From Plasmodium malariae (Eukaryota > Apicomplexa > Aconoidasida > Haemosporida > Plasmodiidae): a stretch of DNA of 64,000 nucleotides. Below, piece by piece: positions 23,937 to 34,055 of the stretch; position 1 is the stretch's first letter, and each line of letters opens with the position of its first letter. Below the pieces are notes generated by a model. It was not told the DNA's origin. It saw only the letters and a list, made by a program, of their open reading frames with translations, and did no database searches. Made by a program: the position numbers and the translations under genes. The DNA lies in NCBI RefSeq assembly GCF_900090045.1, contig NC_041779.1, positions 1,451,001 to 1,515,000 of the forward strand, read 5' to 3'.

Positions 23937-26900
23937 CTAACCGTAAAATTTGTATAAAAAGTCGAGGAAGGAAACAATTTGTTTGTCGTCGTTCACGTAA
24001 TTCATGTGTGTAATATGCAAGTCGGGTCGAATGAAAATATACATTGCAGATTTGAAATTGTGTGATTCTATTAAATTGTTTGGCAAGTTTAATTTTATAT
24101 TAAATTGTTTTTGAAAGTCGTTTAAAAAATCGTATAATATATGTTGCCTTTTAATTCTTGGGGCTTTTATGTTATTTAGTAGCTGATTAGGTACATTATA
24201 AAAATTAATATTTAAACGTGTAAAGGAGGAGGAGGATTTTAAGGGGAATAATTTTGTGTTACTTTGGATAAATTCGTTTTTGCTGTTATTACATAAGACC
24301 CATATAATTTGCACAGAATATTTATTAGGAGTCTTCATCATTGTTCTGTAGGTTAAACTTCTTATTTTTATTAGCTTATCTAGGGATGCTTTGTCATATG
24401 TCCATTCATACCCCTTGTAATTCCCCAAGTAATATTCCCTGCCATATTTTCTGTTCCTTTTTTTGAACGATTTAAAATTCACATATGGAGTGCTTCTTAC
24501 CTCTGATATGTTTATACATAATATTAGTGTGTGGACTTGATCACGTAGGTAATCATATAGGCACACACTCTTTTCTTCGTAATTATTATTTGAATAAATA
24601 TATTTTAAAATGCAATTTTTTGCTCTATCTGAGCAGATGAAACTAGTACTGCACATCTTAACGGAACTATTGGCTACAATTTGTCCATAATAATTATTCT
24701 GTAGCATAAAAGTTTTTAAGTAAAATTTTTCAAAAAAGTTATGAATTGAAGAAAAATTAGCAAACGGACAAGTGCAACAATTTAAAAAGGATAATATGTA
24801 ATATATATAGTTATAATTACAATTACAGTTACAATTACAAGTAGTATTACCATTACAATTAAAAATAAAAAAAAAAAAGTTAAAAATTTTGCTATTCCAT
24901 GATAAAACCTTTTCTGAAATGAATTTTCTCTCTTTGTCGTAAGACTCTAATAATAGTGAAGAAGAATTATGATTAATTAAATAATTTAACTTCCATCCAA
25001 TATTATAAACATCATGTATAGTTAAGTTAATACTTATATTGAATAGTGGGTTGTAAAAACAGTTAGATTCCCCTGCTAATATTATCGAGTTACGATAATA
25101 ATTTTTACAAATTTTATCTTTATGTCTACCAACTTTTAAATTATACAAATAATATAGTTCAATACTTGGAAATACATTTTTAATTATATCAATAACCTCT
25201 TCATAAGTAACTTTTTTTGACCTCTTTATATGATATAAGCATTTGTTAAGGGTTTTTCCTCCCCCCCTTCTGCATATAGTCAAATGCCAGTTGTAACTGC
25301 CTTTTCCCATAAAAAACATGGACCCATGATCAATCCCCTCTCTAGAATTGTTGCTTACGGCGTCAGTAAAGCTATTGTCAGTTCCATCATGTCCATTTTC
25401 CTTCCGAACAATTCGGTATCCATCAATGTTCCCTATGTTGTACCTACTGTTCGTCACCTTCAAAGGGGTCTCTTTATCAGTGTTAAAAGAATTGTTCGTT
25501 GGAAACCTCCTATTTTTATTACCTTTCCTTTGCATGTCTATATTTTCTTCTTTCATACTGAAAATGTCATTATTGTAGTCATTACATTCCTCATTCATAT
25601 TATTATTCAACAATATTATTTCATTGGCATTGGGATTGTCATCACCGTCGATCCCCCCATTTGTAAAGGCTTCCTTTGAATAGGGGATGCAACTATGAGA
25701 GGAATTACCAACATTGTTGTTGAACTTATAGATGGTATTACCAACACCCCCAATACTACGAGCAGCAACAAAACCTTGTGGCTCCCCCCTGCAGCTGCAT
25801 TTGTCAAGGGGCTGTTCAGAAGAAGCTCCCGCAACAGTACCTAACAAAGATACACTTTCCTTCAATGAAGCCTCTCTCCCTACATGGTCCATTTTTTGAA
25901 ATAAAAATATTCTGCCTTTCACCTTAGTATCAAATACGTCAGGGTAGTTCCCTTCTGAACTACTTCTCAATTTTATTGAATTCTTCATGTGTTTTTCATA
26001 TTTTGGAATTTCCTCAAATGCGTAATTTTTCTTTTCAAAAGGCATTGTTGTGTCGGCTATGTCATATGTACATGTGTTAGGGGTTACCACATCATTTTTA
26101 TAAGAATGTGGGTTGTCTATATTGGCTGGAACTTCTTTTTTTAAAAATAATAATGAACTGGTGGCATATGTTGATATTTGTAAATTTTTTTTTTCCCTTC
26201 TCTTATGTTCACCAGAGGAAGTACTACTGTTTCTATTTTTACTATAATAGTCTAAAATTTCTTGATAAATAATATTTTTTTGTTCTTTCTTTTGAGAAGA
26301 TATATCATTTACGTAGTTTTTTGAATTGTCATGGTGGTCTACTTCGTTTATATTGTCTACACTTATATTATCCATGTGGATGCGTTTGTTTCCCTTTTGA
26401 ATGTTATGGTTAATATAGTTTTTATGAAAAATATTTATCTGTTTGCTATTACAGAGGTGCGCATATTTTTCCCCCTCATTGTATCTGTGATCAGCGTTTT
26501 GGCTGGCTGTTTCATTTCTCAATGACACGTTTGAGTTGTCTTTGTCCGTGTTAGATAAGCTAAAAAACTGGGACGTTTGTGCAATTTTTAATTTATTTTT
26601 TTTTTTTAAAAGGTTGATGTACTTTTCTTTTTTTCTTAGATTACATTCCATCTTAATTTTTTTTATGATTTTTTTAATTTGTTTATCCTTACAGTAAAAG
26701 TTCTTCTCATTTATATTAGTAATATCTACAAATATGGGGAAGCAAGTAACAAAACCGTACTTCGATTGAATTATAGATAAGTTATAGTGACTCATGTCAT
26801 TGTTCCATTTTGCGCATATATCTACAGAAATATATTCTATCTTTTCATTTTTTTTATCCTCCAATTTTATATGTGCGAATTTTCGGACACTCGACTTCCT

Positions 26901-28502
26901 CCCGTCAACACCTACAATATATTTGCTTTTAATCTCGGAGTAGTGCCGCACATCTTTCTTGTTCCGTCCCCTGTGGTAGTAGTAGTTGGTACTGCTGACA
27001 TGATTACTTCCGTCGAGGCGATCCCTTCTATTGAGGCTTTCCCTTCTGCTGGGACTATCACGTCTTCTGTTGCTACCAATTCTCTTGGTACCACCCCTGC
27101 TGTATGGAAAGTTATTTTGCCTTACATAGGCTGTCATTAGATTTAGATTCCTTCTTTTCCCCTTACTTATATTTATACTACTGTTCTCTTGTATAACTAG
27201 AAACTCTTCGTTATCTCCCTTGTTTCCATTGCGTAGACTGTATTCACAGCTTTTATTAATAGGATCATTTATTATATCTTCATCCTTATGACGGATATGA
27301 TTTCCCCCATTTAGGTTTGTTAATAAGGGTAGCTTTATCTTCGTTGTGACTCCTTGAGATGTAGTTGGAAATGAACTATCCGATATTCTATGCTTATAAT
27401 CGTTGAGGGAATTTTTATAATTAGTACTACTTCCGGAATTAATGAAACAACTAGGGTAAAAGGATATTGGTTCTGTTTCATTTGACAAACTAGAAATGGT
27501 ATTAGTACTATATGAAGTGGCTGAACTTGTGCTCATGTTCGAGCTGCTTTCAGTTTTATAAGTGAAACTTGTACAAAAGCTACCATTTTTATTATTTTCC
27601 TTTTTATTATGATTTAAGAGATATTCTTTTTTTCTCAAATTATTGCTCATTTTGTCCTTCCCACGTGTGTTACTTCGTATGCTACTTCGTATGCTACTTT
27701 GTGTGCTACTTTGTGTGCTACTATGTGTGCGACTACTGCATTTACTATTGCAGGGTCTTCTTCTGCTTATACCTGTATTCTCGCTTTGCCTACTTTTCAA
27801 GAGAGATGGCAAGGTATATAATTTCCTCACATTTCTTCTTTTTTCCTTTTTATTTTTGTAAGGTTCATTAGAATTAGTCTTCCTCGATATTCTTTTCTCA
27901 CCATATTTTGACGATATTTCTTTATTCATTTTCTGTGGTTTTATTATAATGTTGTTCCTATTTTTATATCCATATTCCTTAGTATCATTAAATAATTTTT
28001 TATTTTCCCTATTATTGCAATTTTTGTTGATACCCCGCAGTATAGTATAATCCTCTACTAAAAAATGGAATTGCTTTATGTATTTTCTCAAAATATTATT
28101 TAGAACTATTTTGTTAATACTCAACATATATGGTATAGTGACATTAAAATTTTGAAAGAATGATTTACTTGTTTTGTGTACTAATTTATTTTCTATATAT
28201 AAACTGATACCAGTTAATTTTAAACTATTGATTAGAACCTCCGATAGGATATTTAAATCTTGCAACATTTCAAGTGTCCTAGGGTATAGTAAATACTGTT
28301 CATTAGTTTTCTCTTCTTCTAATTTTTCTTCACATGAGCTTATTATTAAATGTTTTACATTTTTTCTTAACAAGTCTAATGACAACAGTAGTCCACCTGT
28401 GCTTGTTCCTACAATGAGCACGTCTGTTTCTCTCTCTCCTGCTACCATATGCTTACAGGACGTACTTTCCCTTTTTTCGTTATCCTTTTTAATTACATCC
28501 AT
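23937..28502 (-). CDS. flavoprotein aromatic hydroxylase-like protein (PheA/TfdB type), inflated and degenerate
   Basis: 1521 residues when started at the ATG at 28502; an ATG ten codons upstream is in frame but the second fits better. It has the skeleton of class A flavoprotein monooxygenases, which hydroxylate aromatic substrates using FAD and NAD(P)H. Residues about 27-50 form the first beta-alpha-beta (DVLIVGTSTGGLLLSLDLL), a slightly altered GxGxxG. A DG motif follows near residue 527 (YIVGVDGRKSSVRK). The second FAD signature near 1144 reads AGESNCFYNPLFNISINL then HDVYNIGWKL, where typical enzymes have GDAAH...P..GQG.N..DA.NL.WKL. The last 90 residues resemble the thioredoxin-like C-terminal domain of phenol hydroxylase (IFIRPDLHITHMNYV). 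Low-complexity Ser/Asn/Lys inserts at about 165-500 and 640-1090 more than double the normal length. GD-to-GE and loss of the His and Gly residues make catalysis doubtful. Substrate unknown. Confidence 0.75.
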   Translation of the reverse strand: MDVIKKDNEKRESTSCKHMVAGERETDVLIVGTSTGGLLLSLDLLRKNVKHLIISSCEEKLEEEKTNEQYLLYPRTLEMLQDLNILSEVLINSLKLTGISLYIENKLVHKTSKSFFQNFNVTIPYMLSINKIVLNNILRKYIKQFHFLVEDYTILRGINKNCNNRENKKLFNDTKEYGYKNRNNIIIKPQKMNKEISSKYGEKRISRKTNSNEPYKNKKEKRRNVRKLYTLPSLLKSRQSENTGISRRRPCNSKCSSRTHSSTQSSTQSSIRSSIRSNTRGKDKMSNNLRKKEYLLNHNKKENNKNGSFCTSFTYKTESSSNMSTSSATSYSTNTISSLSNETEPISFYPSCFINSGSSTNYKNSLNDYKHRISDSSFPTTSQGVTTKIKLPLLTNLNGGNHIRHKDEDIINDPINKSCEYSLRNGNKGDNEEFLVIQENSSINISKGKRRNLNLMTAYVRQNNFPYSRGGTKRIGSNRRRDSPSRRESLNRRDRLDGSNHVSSTNYYYHRGRNKKDVRHYSEIKSKYIVGVDGRKSSVRKFAHIKLEDKKNEKIEYISVDICAKWNNDMSHYNLSIIQSKYGFVTCFPIFVDITNINEKNFYCKDKQIKKIIKKIKMECNLRKKEKYINLLKKKNKLKIAQTSQFFSLSNTDKDNSNVSLRNETASQNADHRYNEGEKYAHLCNSKQINIFHKNYINHNIQKGNKRIHMDNISVDNINEVDHHDNSKNYVNDISSQKKEQKNIIYQEILDYYSKNRNSSTSSGEHKRREKKNLQISTYATSSLLFLKKEVPANIDNPHSYKNDVVTPNTCTYDIADTTMPFEKKNYAFEEIPKYEKHMKNSIKLRSSSEGNYPDVFDTKVKGRIFLFQKMDHVGREASLKESVSLLGTVAGASSEQPLDKCSCRGEPQGFVAARSIGGVGNTIYKFNNNVGNSSHSCIPYSKEAFTNGGIDGDDNPNANEIILLNNNMNEECNDYNNDIFSMKEENIDMQRKGNKNRRFPTNNSFNTDKETPLKVTNSRYNIGNIDGYRIVRKENGHDGTDNSFTDAVSNNSREGIDHGSMFFMGKGSYNWHLTICRRGGGKTLNKCLYHIKRSKKVTYEEVIDIIKNVFPSIELYYLYNLKVGRHKDKICKNYYRNSIILAGESNCFYNPLFNISINLTIHDVYNIGWKLNYLINHNSSSLLLESYDKERKFISEKVLSWNSKIFNFFFFIFNCNGNTTCNCNCNCNYNYIYYILSFLNCCTCPFANFSSIHNFFEKFYLKTFMLQNNYYGQIVANSSVKMCSTSFICSDRAKNCILKYIYSNNNYEEKSVCLYDYLRDQVHTLILCINISEVRSTPYVNFKSFKKRNRKYGREYYLGNYKGYEWTYDKASLDKLIKIRSLTYRTMMKTPNKYSVQIIWVLCNNSKNEFIQSNTKLFPLKSSSSFTRLNINFYNVPNQLLNNIKAPRIKRQHILYDFLNDFQKQFNIKLNLPNNLIESHNFKSAMYIFIRPDLHITHMNYVNDDKQIVSFLDFLYKFYG
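27659..27735. repeat. 12-bp in-frame repeat in the hydroxylase-like gene
   Basis: About six 12-bp units that on the minus strand encode STQSSTQSSIRSSIRSN-type Ser-rich tetrapeptides. The period keeps the reading frame. Confidence 0.8.
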
Positions 28503-29882
28503 TTTTACGTAAAAAATGGTTAAGAGGAACAAAAAAAAAAAAAAAAAGGTGAAAATGGTTCACACTGTATGCAAGCCTGTAGAAATGATTTCACATTTTA
28601 GCAGACGTTTTTGCCAACATAATTCCGCGTTGCATTGTATCGCATTTCTTCTTCTCCACATTAAGTTCTCATTAATGATCGCAATGATTTACGCTTTTCC
28701 GAATTTTATAAAATGCAGTATACAAGGACGGCTGATGGTAAAATATGCGCACGTTTGTGACACAACAACAAAAAAAAAAAAAAAAAAAAGAAATATATAT
28801 ATATACATACATACATACGTACATACACACATACATACACGCGTACATATGTAAGATGAAAAATGCAAATTATAAAATACAAAATACATGGAAAATAAAC
28901 CTTAATAAACACCCTTCTACAATGAGTAATGCAAAACAGGAGGTGCGAGTTACCGGGGAAATTAAAATAAAAAAATAAATGTGTATTGATAATAGAATAA
29001 AACATAACATATCAGATTCATTGGAAAATTGTACAACTATCAGCATACATGTATATATAAGTTTATAGGTATGTTTGTATGTAGGTGTTTGTTTGTTTTT
29101 GCAGGCGTATGTTAGGAGTTTTAAGCTTTCTGTTGGTTAGTGGAAAAAAATATATGCTATAAGTTATTAGTGTCCTGGTACATATACAGAGAGAAGTTAA
29201 GATACTGCAAAAACGACATTACGTATGGGAAAAAGTTTACGCAAAAATTTTATTGCCACCTTTTACAGTATTAAAATAATTATTCTGTTAATGAATTATG
29301 TAAAAAAGTAAATATGTGTTTTGTTTGATTTGTAAAAAGCAACATCGTTTTTTATGTGGAATGTACGATTGATTGCACAAAAGGGGTAATAAAAGGAGTA
29401 ATAAGAGGGGTTAGGGGGAAAAAAAAAAAAAAAAATTAAACTTAGTTCACTATCTATGTTTACACTAAGCTTGCACATAATTGCACCTAGACGAGATCAA
29501 TAAATACAGATGATGAACTAGAGAACAAACTAGTGAACGAACGAGGGTTTCTTGTGACGCTTAAAATTTAAAGGCGATCACATACGCAAATTTACAAAAT
29601 GATAGATAATACTTAGAACAATATAAGAAATGAAAGATTTAACTGTTTTTTCCATAGAAATGCAAAAAAATAATAAGCTGGGGAAAAAAAAATATACAAA
29701 ACTGAACAGATTATATTTTTTTAAAAATTACAGAGACAAAAACAATTTTTAAAATTATGTCATAAAGTTGCGCGGTTAAAGCTGCATATGCAATTATTCC
29801 TCAGGCTTTTCCCTATTTCCCAAAAAAAAAAAAAAAAATATTTATTTCGGCCATGTTCATTTATTTTACTATCCATTTAAAG

Positions 29883-30020
29883 ATGTATATGTGCATGAAT
29901 GCGATATGTGTACGTATGCGATATTCGTATGTATGAGATATGCGTACGTATGAGATATGTGTATGTATGAGATATGTGTATGTGTGTGATATGTATAAGA
30001 TATGAGTATGGGTTTATATA
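29883..30020. repeat. imperfect ATATG/GTATG minisatellite
   Basis: Units of roughly 18-20 bases around GATATGTGTATGTATGA recur about six times with point changes. Intergenic; no function visible. Confidence 0.7.
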
Positions 30021-30279
30021 TATATGTACAAATGCGCAACGGGGGGAACAAACTTCTATTATGAAAAAGCCTAGTACACAAAACATAGATCCATAGAAAT
30101 TAATATTATGCTTAAAATGGGAAGTTAAAATATTTTAATTTTTCGCATTTTAAGCATTAGCATATATATTTATGCATATGTAATTTATTTATGGAGTTGT
30201 TATTGTGACAACAATATTTTCTTTCTTTTTTTTGGCGGTGATTAAAAGAGAATACTACCTGTGCAAATAATATTACACA

Positions 30280-30365
30280 TATGTACGTATATGCGGGTAC
30301 ATGTATATATATGTGGGTACGTATGTATATATATGCGGGTACATATATATATATGTGTGTGCGCG
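30280..30365. repeat. imperfect GCGGGTACATATATATAT minisatellite
   Basis: Three to four copies of a unit of about 25-30 bases containing GYGGGTACRTATATATATATG. The GGG cores make it stand out in this AT-rich spacer. Confidence 0.7.
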
Positions 30366-31374
30366 TAAGTATGTTGAAATATATATAAACGCTTGCGACT
30401 CACCTATGACGCATTTTTGTGCACCATGATTACAAAAGGGAACAGATAATTTTTCGAAAAAAGGAGAAACACAAATTCTAAAAGGGAAAAATATTAATGC
30501 AACAAATGAAAAATGATAATATGCTTCTAAAATATATTACTACATGTTACATTGTAATTATATATGCGCATGTTTATACATGCATGCATATATACTTGTA
30601 GTGTAGTATTTACTTATTCAGTATACAATAATCGGAGTATTCTAGTCTAAGAAAAGGGCGAAATGATGTGGCATGATACTCTGCAAAGTAAAAATGGATT
30701 TGACTTTTTCGAAAAAGTATGTTTTCGCGCAGCGTATTATTTTTTAAGCAAAAAAGAAAAAAAAAAAAAAAAATGAGAAGAGAGAAAGATATAGAAAAAT
30801 GGAGAGAGCGATGTTAATGCGAGGTGAGTTTAATATAGGAATTTAAAAAAAAAAAAAAAAAAAAAAAACATAGGAGATATATATGAGCAAAATAAAAACA
30901 AAGAAGAAAAAGGAAAGAGTAAAGATTTACGAGAATCGAAGTATAAAAAATGAAAGGCTTAAAAGGGTAAAAAAAAAATAAGCTGTTAAATTGCATGTTA
31001 TATAAGGTGAAGGAACATATTAAATGAATCTTTACGTTTTTATGCATAACGCGATATATACATATGTGTATATACGTGAATAGGTACAGGAACACGAAAC
31101 GTAGAATCAGAGACCGTTTAGCAATCCAAATAAGTTGTATGTTCAAAGAGAAAGAAGGCACTATCGCGTGATGCGTGTGAATGTTCGCATGGTACAGTTG
31201 TTTGTATGCTTTTGTTGTATGCATATATATATACATAATACATGTTTATATATAGATATACATTTGTAAATATCTATATGTATTCTTTCGCTTTCTCTTT
31301 CGCATACGCAGGCATATGTGCGGATGTGCACCAGGGTAGACATTTCACCATTGTAAGAACGCTACTACGTTATA

Positions 31375-33198
31375 ATGCTTAGATTTTTATCATCTCTTAA
31401 ATTAAGTAATACACGTTTGAAAATAATAAAATTGTTGTTTTTCTATTTTCTCTCATTTGAAAAAGATGAGATATTACCTAGTATACTAGTTGCTTATTCT
31501 TTAGCTATAATAAAAACGAACCATATTAATATGAGTGATACAAGAGGTCGTACCTTTTCGCTGAGTGAGATTGTTTGTATAAAACCAAGAAGAGTAAATA
31601 GTATAATGAGAAAAATAAAAAGTGTGAAGGATATATGTTATGTTGACAATTTATTTGTTCATCGGAAAATTTTTGAGCGGAACAAATATGCAATAAAGGA
31701 ACCTACAAAAATAAAAAGGAAGAGTTGTAAAAATGTAAATTACGTACACATTTTATCTAAAATATTTATGGTAAACGAAAACACTGACAGTATATATAAT
31801 AGGATAATAAATAGTAACATAATAAATAAATCCTTAAATGATAATATTATGTACAGAAATAATTATGACCAAAATTTACTCTTAGAAATCAGTAATAATC
31901 AGATAGACATTCCAATAGACCTAGCAAGTTTTGAAAAAGAAGTAAGGAAACTTCTAGACATTTTAAAATTCAAAAATTTCCAATTAAATATCACTTTTGT
32001 TACTTTAAAGGAAATGAAAAGTATTAATAAAATGCACAGAAATAAAAACAAGCCAACGGATGTTATATCTCTTTTGCATTATGTTAAAAATAATGAAAAT
32101 GAGAATGATTTAAATTATGAATTAGTGAACAGTGGTATTACAGACAGAACATATTTTAACGCAGGAGATATTTATCTGTGTCCTGAATATATAAATAGAG
32201 AATGTGTCATGTCTAAAATAAATTATGAGAGAAAAGTAATTAACGGAAAAGAGGCAGAGAGCAGCGCAAGTTGTGCTCAAAGTAGCACTACGGAAGAGGT
32301 CAATAGTTATAACAGCAATGAGGGAAGCAGTGTTGGTGGAAGCAGCGATCATCTAAGCAATGATGGTGAACGCAACAATGAAAGTGAGAATAAGAATTAT
32401 TATGACACTGACGAGGAAGAAAATGGTCGAGGTGTTAACAAACTTTTCCAGAGAATCTTTTGTGTCAATGAAAGGCTTCCCTTCTACGTTTTGCATGCGT
32501 TAATACATTTAATGAACAAAGATCATGTAAACAGTTTTAAAGAATATAACGAATTTATGGACATGGAGGAGCAAATCATTGAAAAATATTTAAAATATCA
32601 TCATTACTCCCAAACCTTTTACTCACATCACATTGTTGGTATTGGTACTGATATTTTAAGTGTTAACAGAATTTACAAAATTTTAAAAAAAAAAAATAAA
32701 AACTACTTTTTGAAGAAGGTACTAAATTCTCTAGAGCTTAAGGAGTTTGCGATAGAAGAGGGAAAAGAACAGAAAAAAAAACGGGAAGAAAAAGGGGGAG
32801 AAAAGATGGAAGAAAAGGGGAAAGAAAATTGGGAAGAAAAAAATATGCGGATTAAAGATGGTATGGAGAAATTAGCAATTTATGTAAGCAAAAAGTTCGC
32901 TGCAAAAGAAGCCATACTTAAGTCTATTGGAAGAGGCTTAAGTTCAATATCTAAATACGGTTTAAGTATGAATGACATAGAAATAAAAAATGACAAATAT
33001 GGAAAACCACACGTATATTTATATGACAAGGCAAGGAAAATAGCTAATGAAATGGGTATCGTAAAAATTTTTTTATCAATAAGTGATGAAAAAATAACAT
33101 GTACTGATCATAATCATACCAAATCGCATGTAACTACTTGCAATTTTTGCACATACCTTATCCATGCACAAGCACTAGCTGTAGGCTCTAATGTATAA
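31375..33198 (+). CDS. ACPS: YbeY endoribonuclease-like domain fused to holo-[acyl-carrier-protein] synthase
   Basis: 607 residues. The C-terminal half is an AcpS-type phosphopantetheinyl transferase, which loads the CoA-derived arm onto acyl carrier protein for type II fatty acid synthesis. It shows IVGIGTDILSVNRI (residues about 420-433, metal-ligand Asp near 426), KKFAAKEAILKSIGRG (Glu near 512), and GKPHVYL then FLSISDEK near the end. A charged insert separates the first two blocks. Upstream, residues about 180-400 match the YbeY rRNA-processing endoribonuclease: INKMHRNKNKPTDVIS, AGDIYLCPEYINRE and the zinc motif HALIHLMNKDH (His 374, 378, 384), so H3XH5XH is intact. The N-terminus has a hydrophobic stretch at about 18-30 followed by a long basic region, which fits a bipartite apicoplast leader but is not proof. 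The final 35 residues are Cys/His-rich and diverge from bacterial AcpS. Single exon as read. Confidence 0.9.
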   Translation: MLRFLSSLKLSNTRLKIIKLLFFYFLSFEKDEILPSILVAYSLAIIKTNHINMSDTRGRTFSLSEIVCIKPRRVNSIMRKIKSVKDICYVDNLFVHRKIFERNKYAIKEPTKIKRKSCKNVNYVHILSKIFMVNENTDSIYNRIINSNIINKSLNDNIMYRNNYDQNLLLEISNNQIDIPIDLASFEKEVRKLLDILKFKNFQLNITFVTLKEMKSINKMHRNKNKPTDVISLLHYVKNNENENDLNYELVNSGITDRTYFNAGDIYLCPEYINRECVMSKINYERKVINGKEAESSASCAQSSTTEEVNSYNSNEGSSVGGSSDHLSNDGERNNESENKNYYDTDEEENGRGVNKLFQRIFCVNERLPFYVLHALIHLMNKDHVNSFKEYNEFMDMEEQIIEKYLKYHHYSQTFYSHHIVGIGTDILSVNRIYKILKKKNKNYFLKKVLNSLELKEFAIEEGKEQKKKREEKGGEKMEEKGKENWEEKNMRIKDGMEKLAIYVSKKFAAKEAILKSIGRGLSSISKYGLSMNDIEIKNDKYGKPHVYLYDKARKIANEMGIVKIFLSISDEKITCTDHNHTKSHVTTCNFCTYLIHAQALAVGSNV

Positions 33199-33217
33199 AC
33201 TGGCAATGCAAGGTAGA

Positions 33218-33330
33218 GCAAAAATAAGGCAAAAAATATTAAGAAATGGCAAAAAAAGGCAAAAAATATTAAGAAATGGCAAAAAAAGGCAAAAAATAAC
33301 AAAATAAAGGCAAAAAAATAACAAAAAAAA
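33218..33330. repeat. tandem repeat of AAAAAGGC/AATATTAAGAAATGGC units
   Basis: Two full copies of a unit of about 34 bases (AGGCAAAAAATATTAAGAAATGGCAAAAA), then shorter AGGCAAAAA repeats, directly after the YbeY-ACPS stop. Probably in its 3' UTR. Confidence 0.8.
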
Positions 33331-33338
33331 AAAAAAAA

Positions 33339-33986
33339 ATGCAAAAAGAAATAAAAACTAACATATACAGGTACGTCCATATATTAACCAAACCTTTTGT
33401 AAATTACGTTATATATTTAGAGTTCATAACGAATACCTATTTTTCCTTTTTTATGCTTACTGTTATATATAGCTCTTGTGTAGCTGCTACACTTTTTTAT
33501 GCTTGTTCTACTTTTACATATTTGGGTTTAATATACATTTGTATGACTGTACATATGCATATGTATATATATATATATAACATTTCACATTTTTCAGAAT
33601 ATAACCATTTCTTCCTTTTAGATGAATCACAAAAATGGTAAGAAGTTGTTATTTTTTAATGTTTCTTACAAAAATAAAAATGTCCTTTTTTTTTCTTTTT
33701 TTCTTAAAAAATAAAATATATGCAGCAATATAATAACGCAAAACATTGAAAAGTTAATAATAAAACTTTTTTCTTTGAGGCAAAAATTATGTAATTTTTT
33801 CCCTATAAACATGCGTTGGCAATAATTTTTATTTTTGTTTAATAGCTGTTCCATGTTATAGGGCTAATCTATTCTATTACAGTAAGTATTGGTAACGTTT
33901 TACTGTATATATATATAGCATAAATTTAAATAATATTATGCATTATATATGTGATAATCGTATATAATTGTTACTTGTAATGAATT

Positions 33987-34031
<45 letters not shown>

Positions 34032-34055
34032 ACAGGTATTGTCAAGCTTGTATAG
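33339..34055 (+). CDS. candidate small multi-exon gene, possible single-pass membrane protein
   Basis: Hand-assembled candidate. Exons: 33339-33370, 33473-33525, 33598-33637, 33726-33814, 33846-33881, 34036-34055. All introns begin GT and end AG, phases agree, and the product is 89 residues with a TAG stop. Acceptors at 33597 (TTTTTCAG), 33725 (TATGCAG) and 34035 (TATAACAG) are good; the donor after exon 5 is the consensus GTAAGTAT. The exons are visibly richer in GC than the introns. The protein would have a hydrophobic segment near residues 12-28 (SCVAATLFYACSTFTYL) and then a mixed tail (FFLLDESQKC; KLIIKLFSLRQKLCNFF). Donors of exons 2 and 4 are weak. If exon 4 is read through, translation stops at 33825 instead. 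No family recognised. It could be a chance chain of splice-like sites or a spliced non-coding RNA. Confidence 0.35.

Larger units (their letters stand above)
28503..31374. other. 2.9-kb divergent intergenic region (hydroxylase-like / YbeY-ACPS)
   Basis: Shared upstream region of two genes pointing away from each other. It contains poly-A runs (28770-28789, 30756-30773, 30845-30868), CATA-type microsatellites at 28806-28850, and two short minisatellites listed separately. A somewhat GC-richer patch lies at 28560-28760, just upstream of the hydroxylase-like start, and is probably 5' UTR. I see no convincing coding or structural RNA gene. Confidence 0.6.

Noticed and set aside
23572..24013. ORFs with MYVCMYVC or IHTYIHTY repeats
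   Set aside because: Products of the TATG microsatellite; all frames are open for trivial reasons.
28516..28854. 112-codon plus-strand ORF upstream of the hydroxylase-like gene
   Set aside because: It starts in poly-A and ends in a CATA microsatellite; the middle is more likely 5' UTR of the minus-strand gene.
30640..30760. Possible box C/D snoRNA around AAATGATGTGG
   Set aside because: A box C-like word is present, but I found no convincing box D or closing stem.
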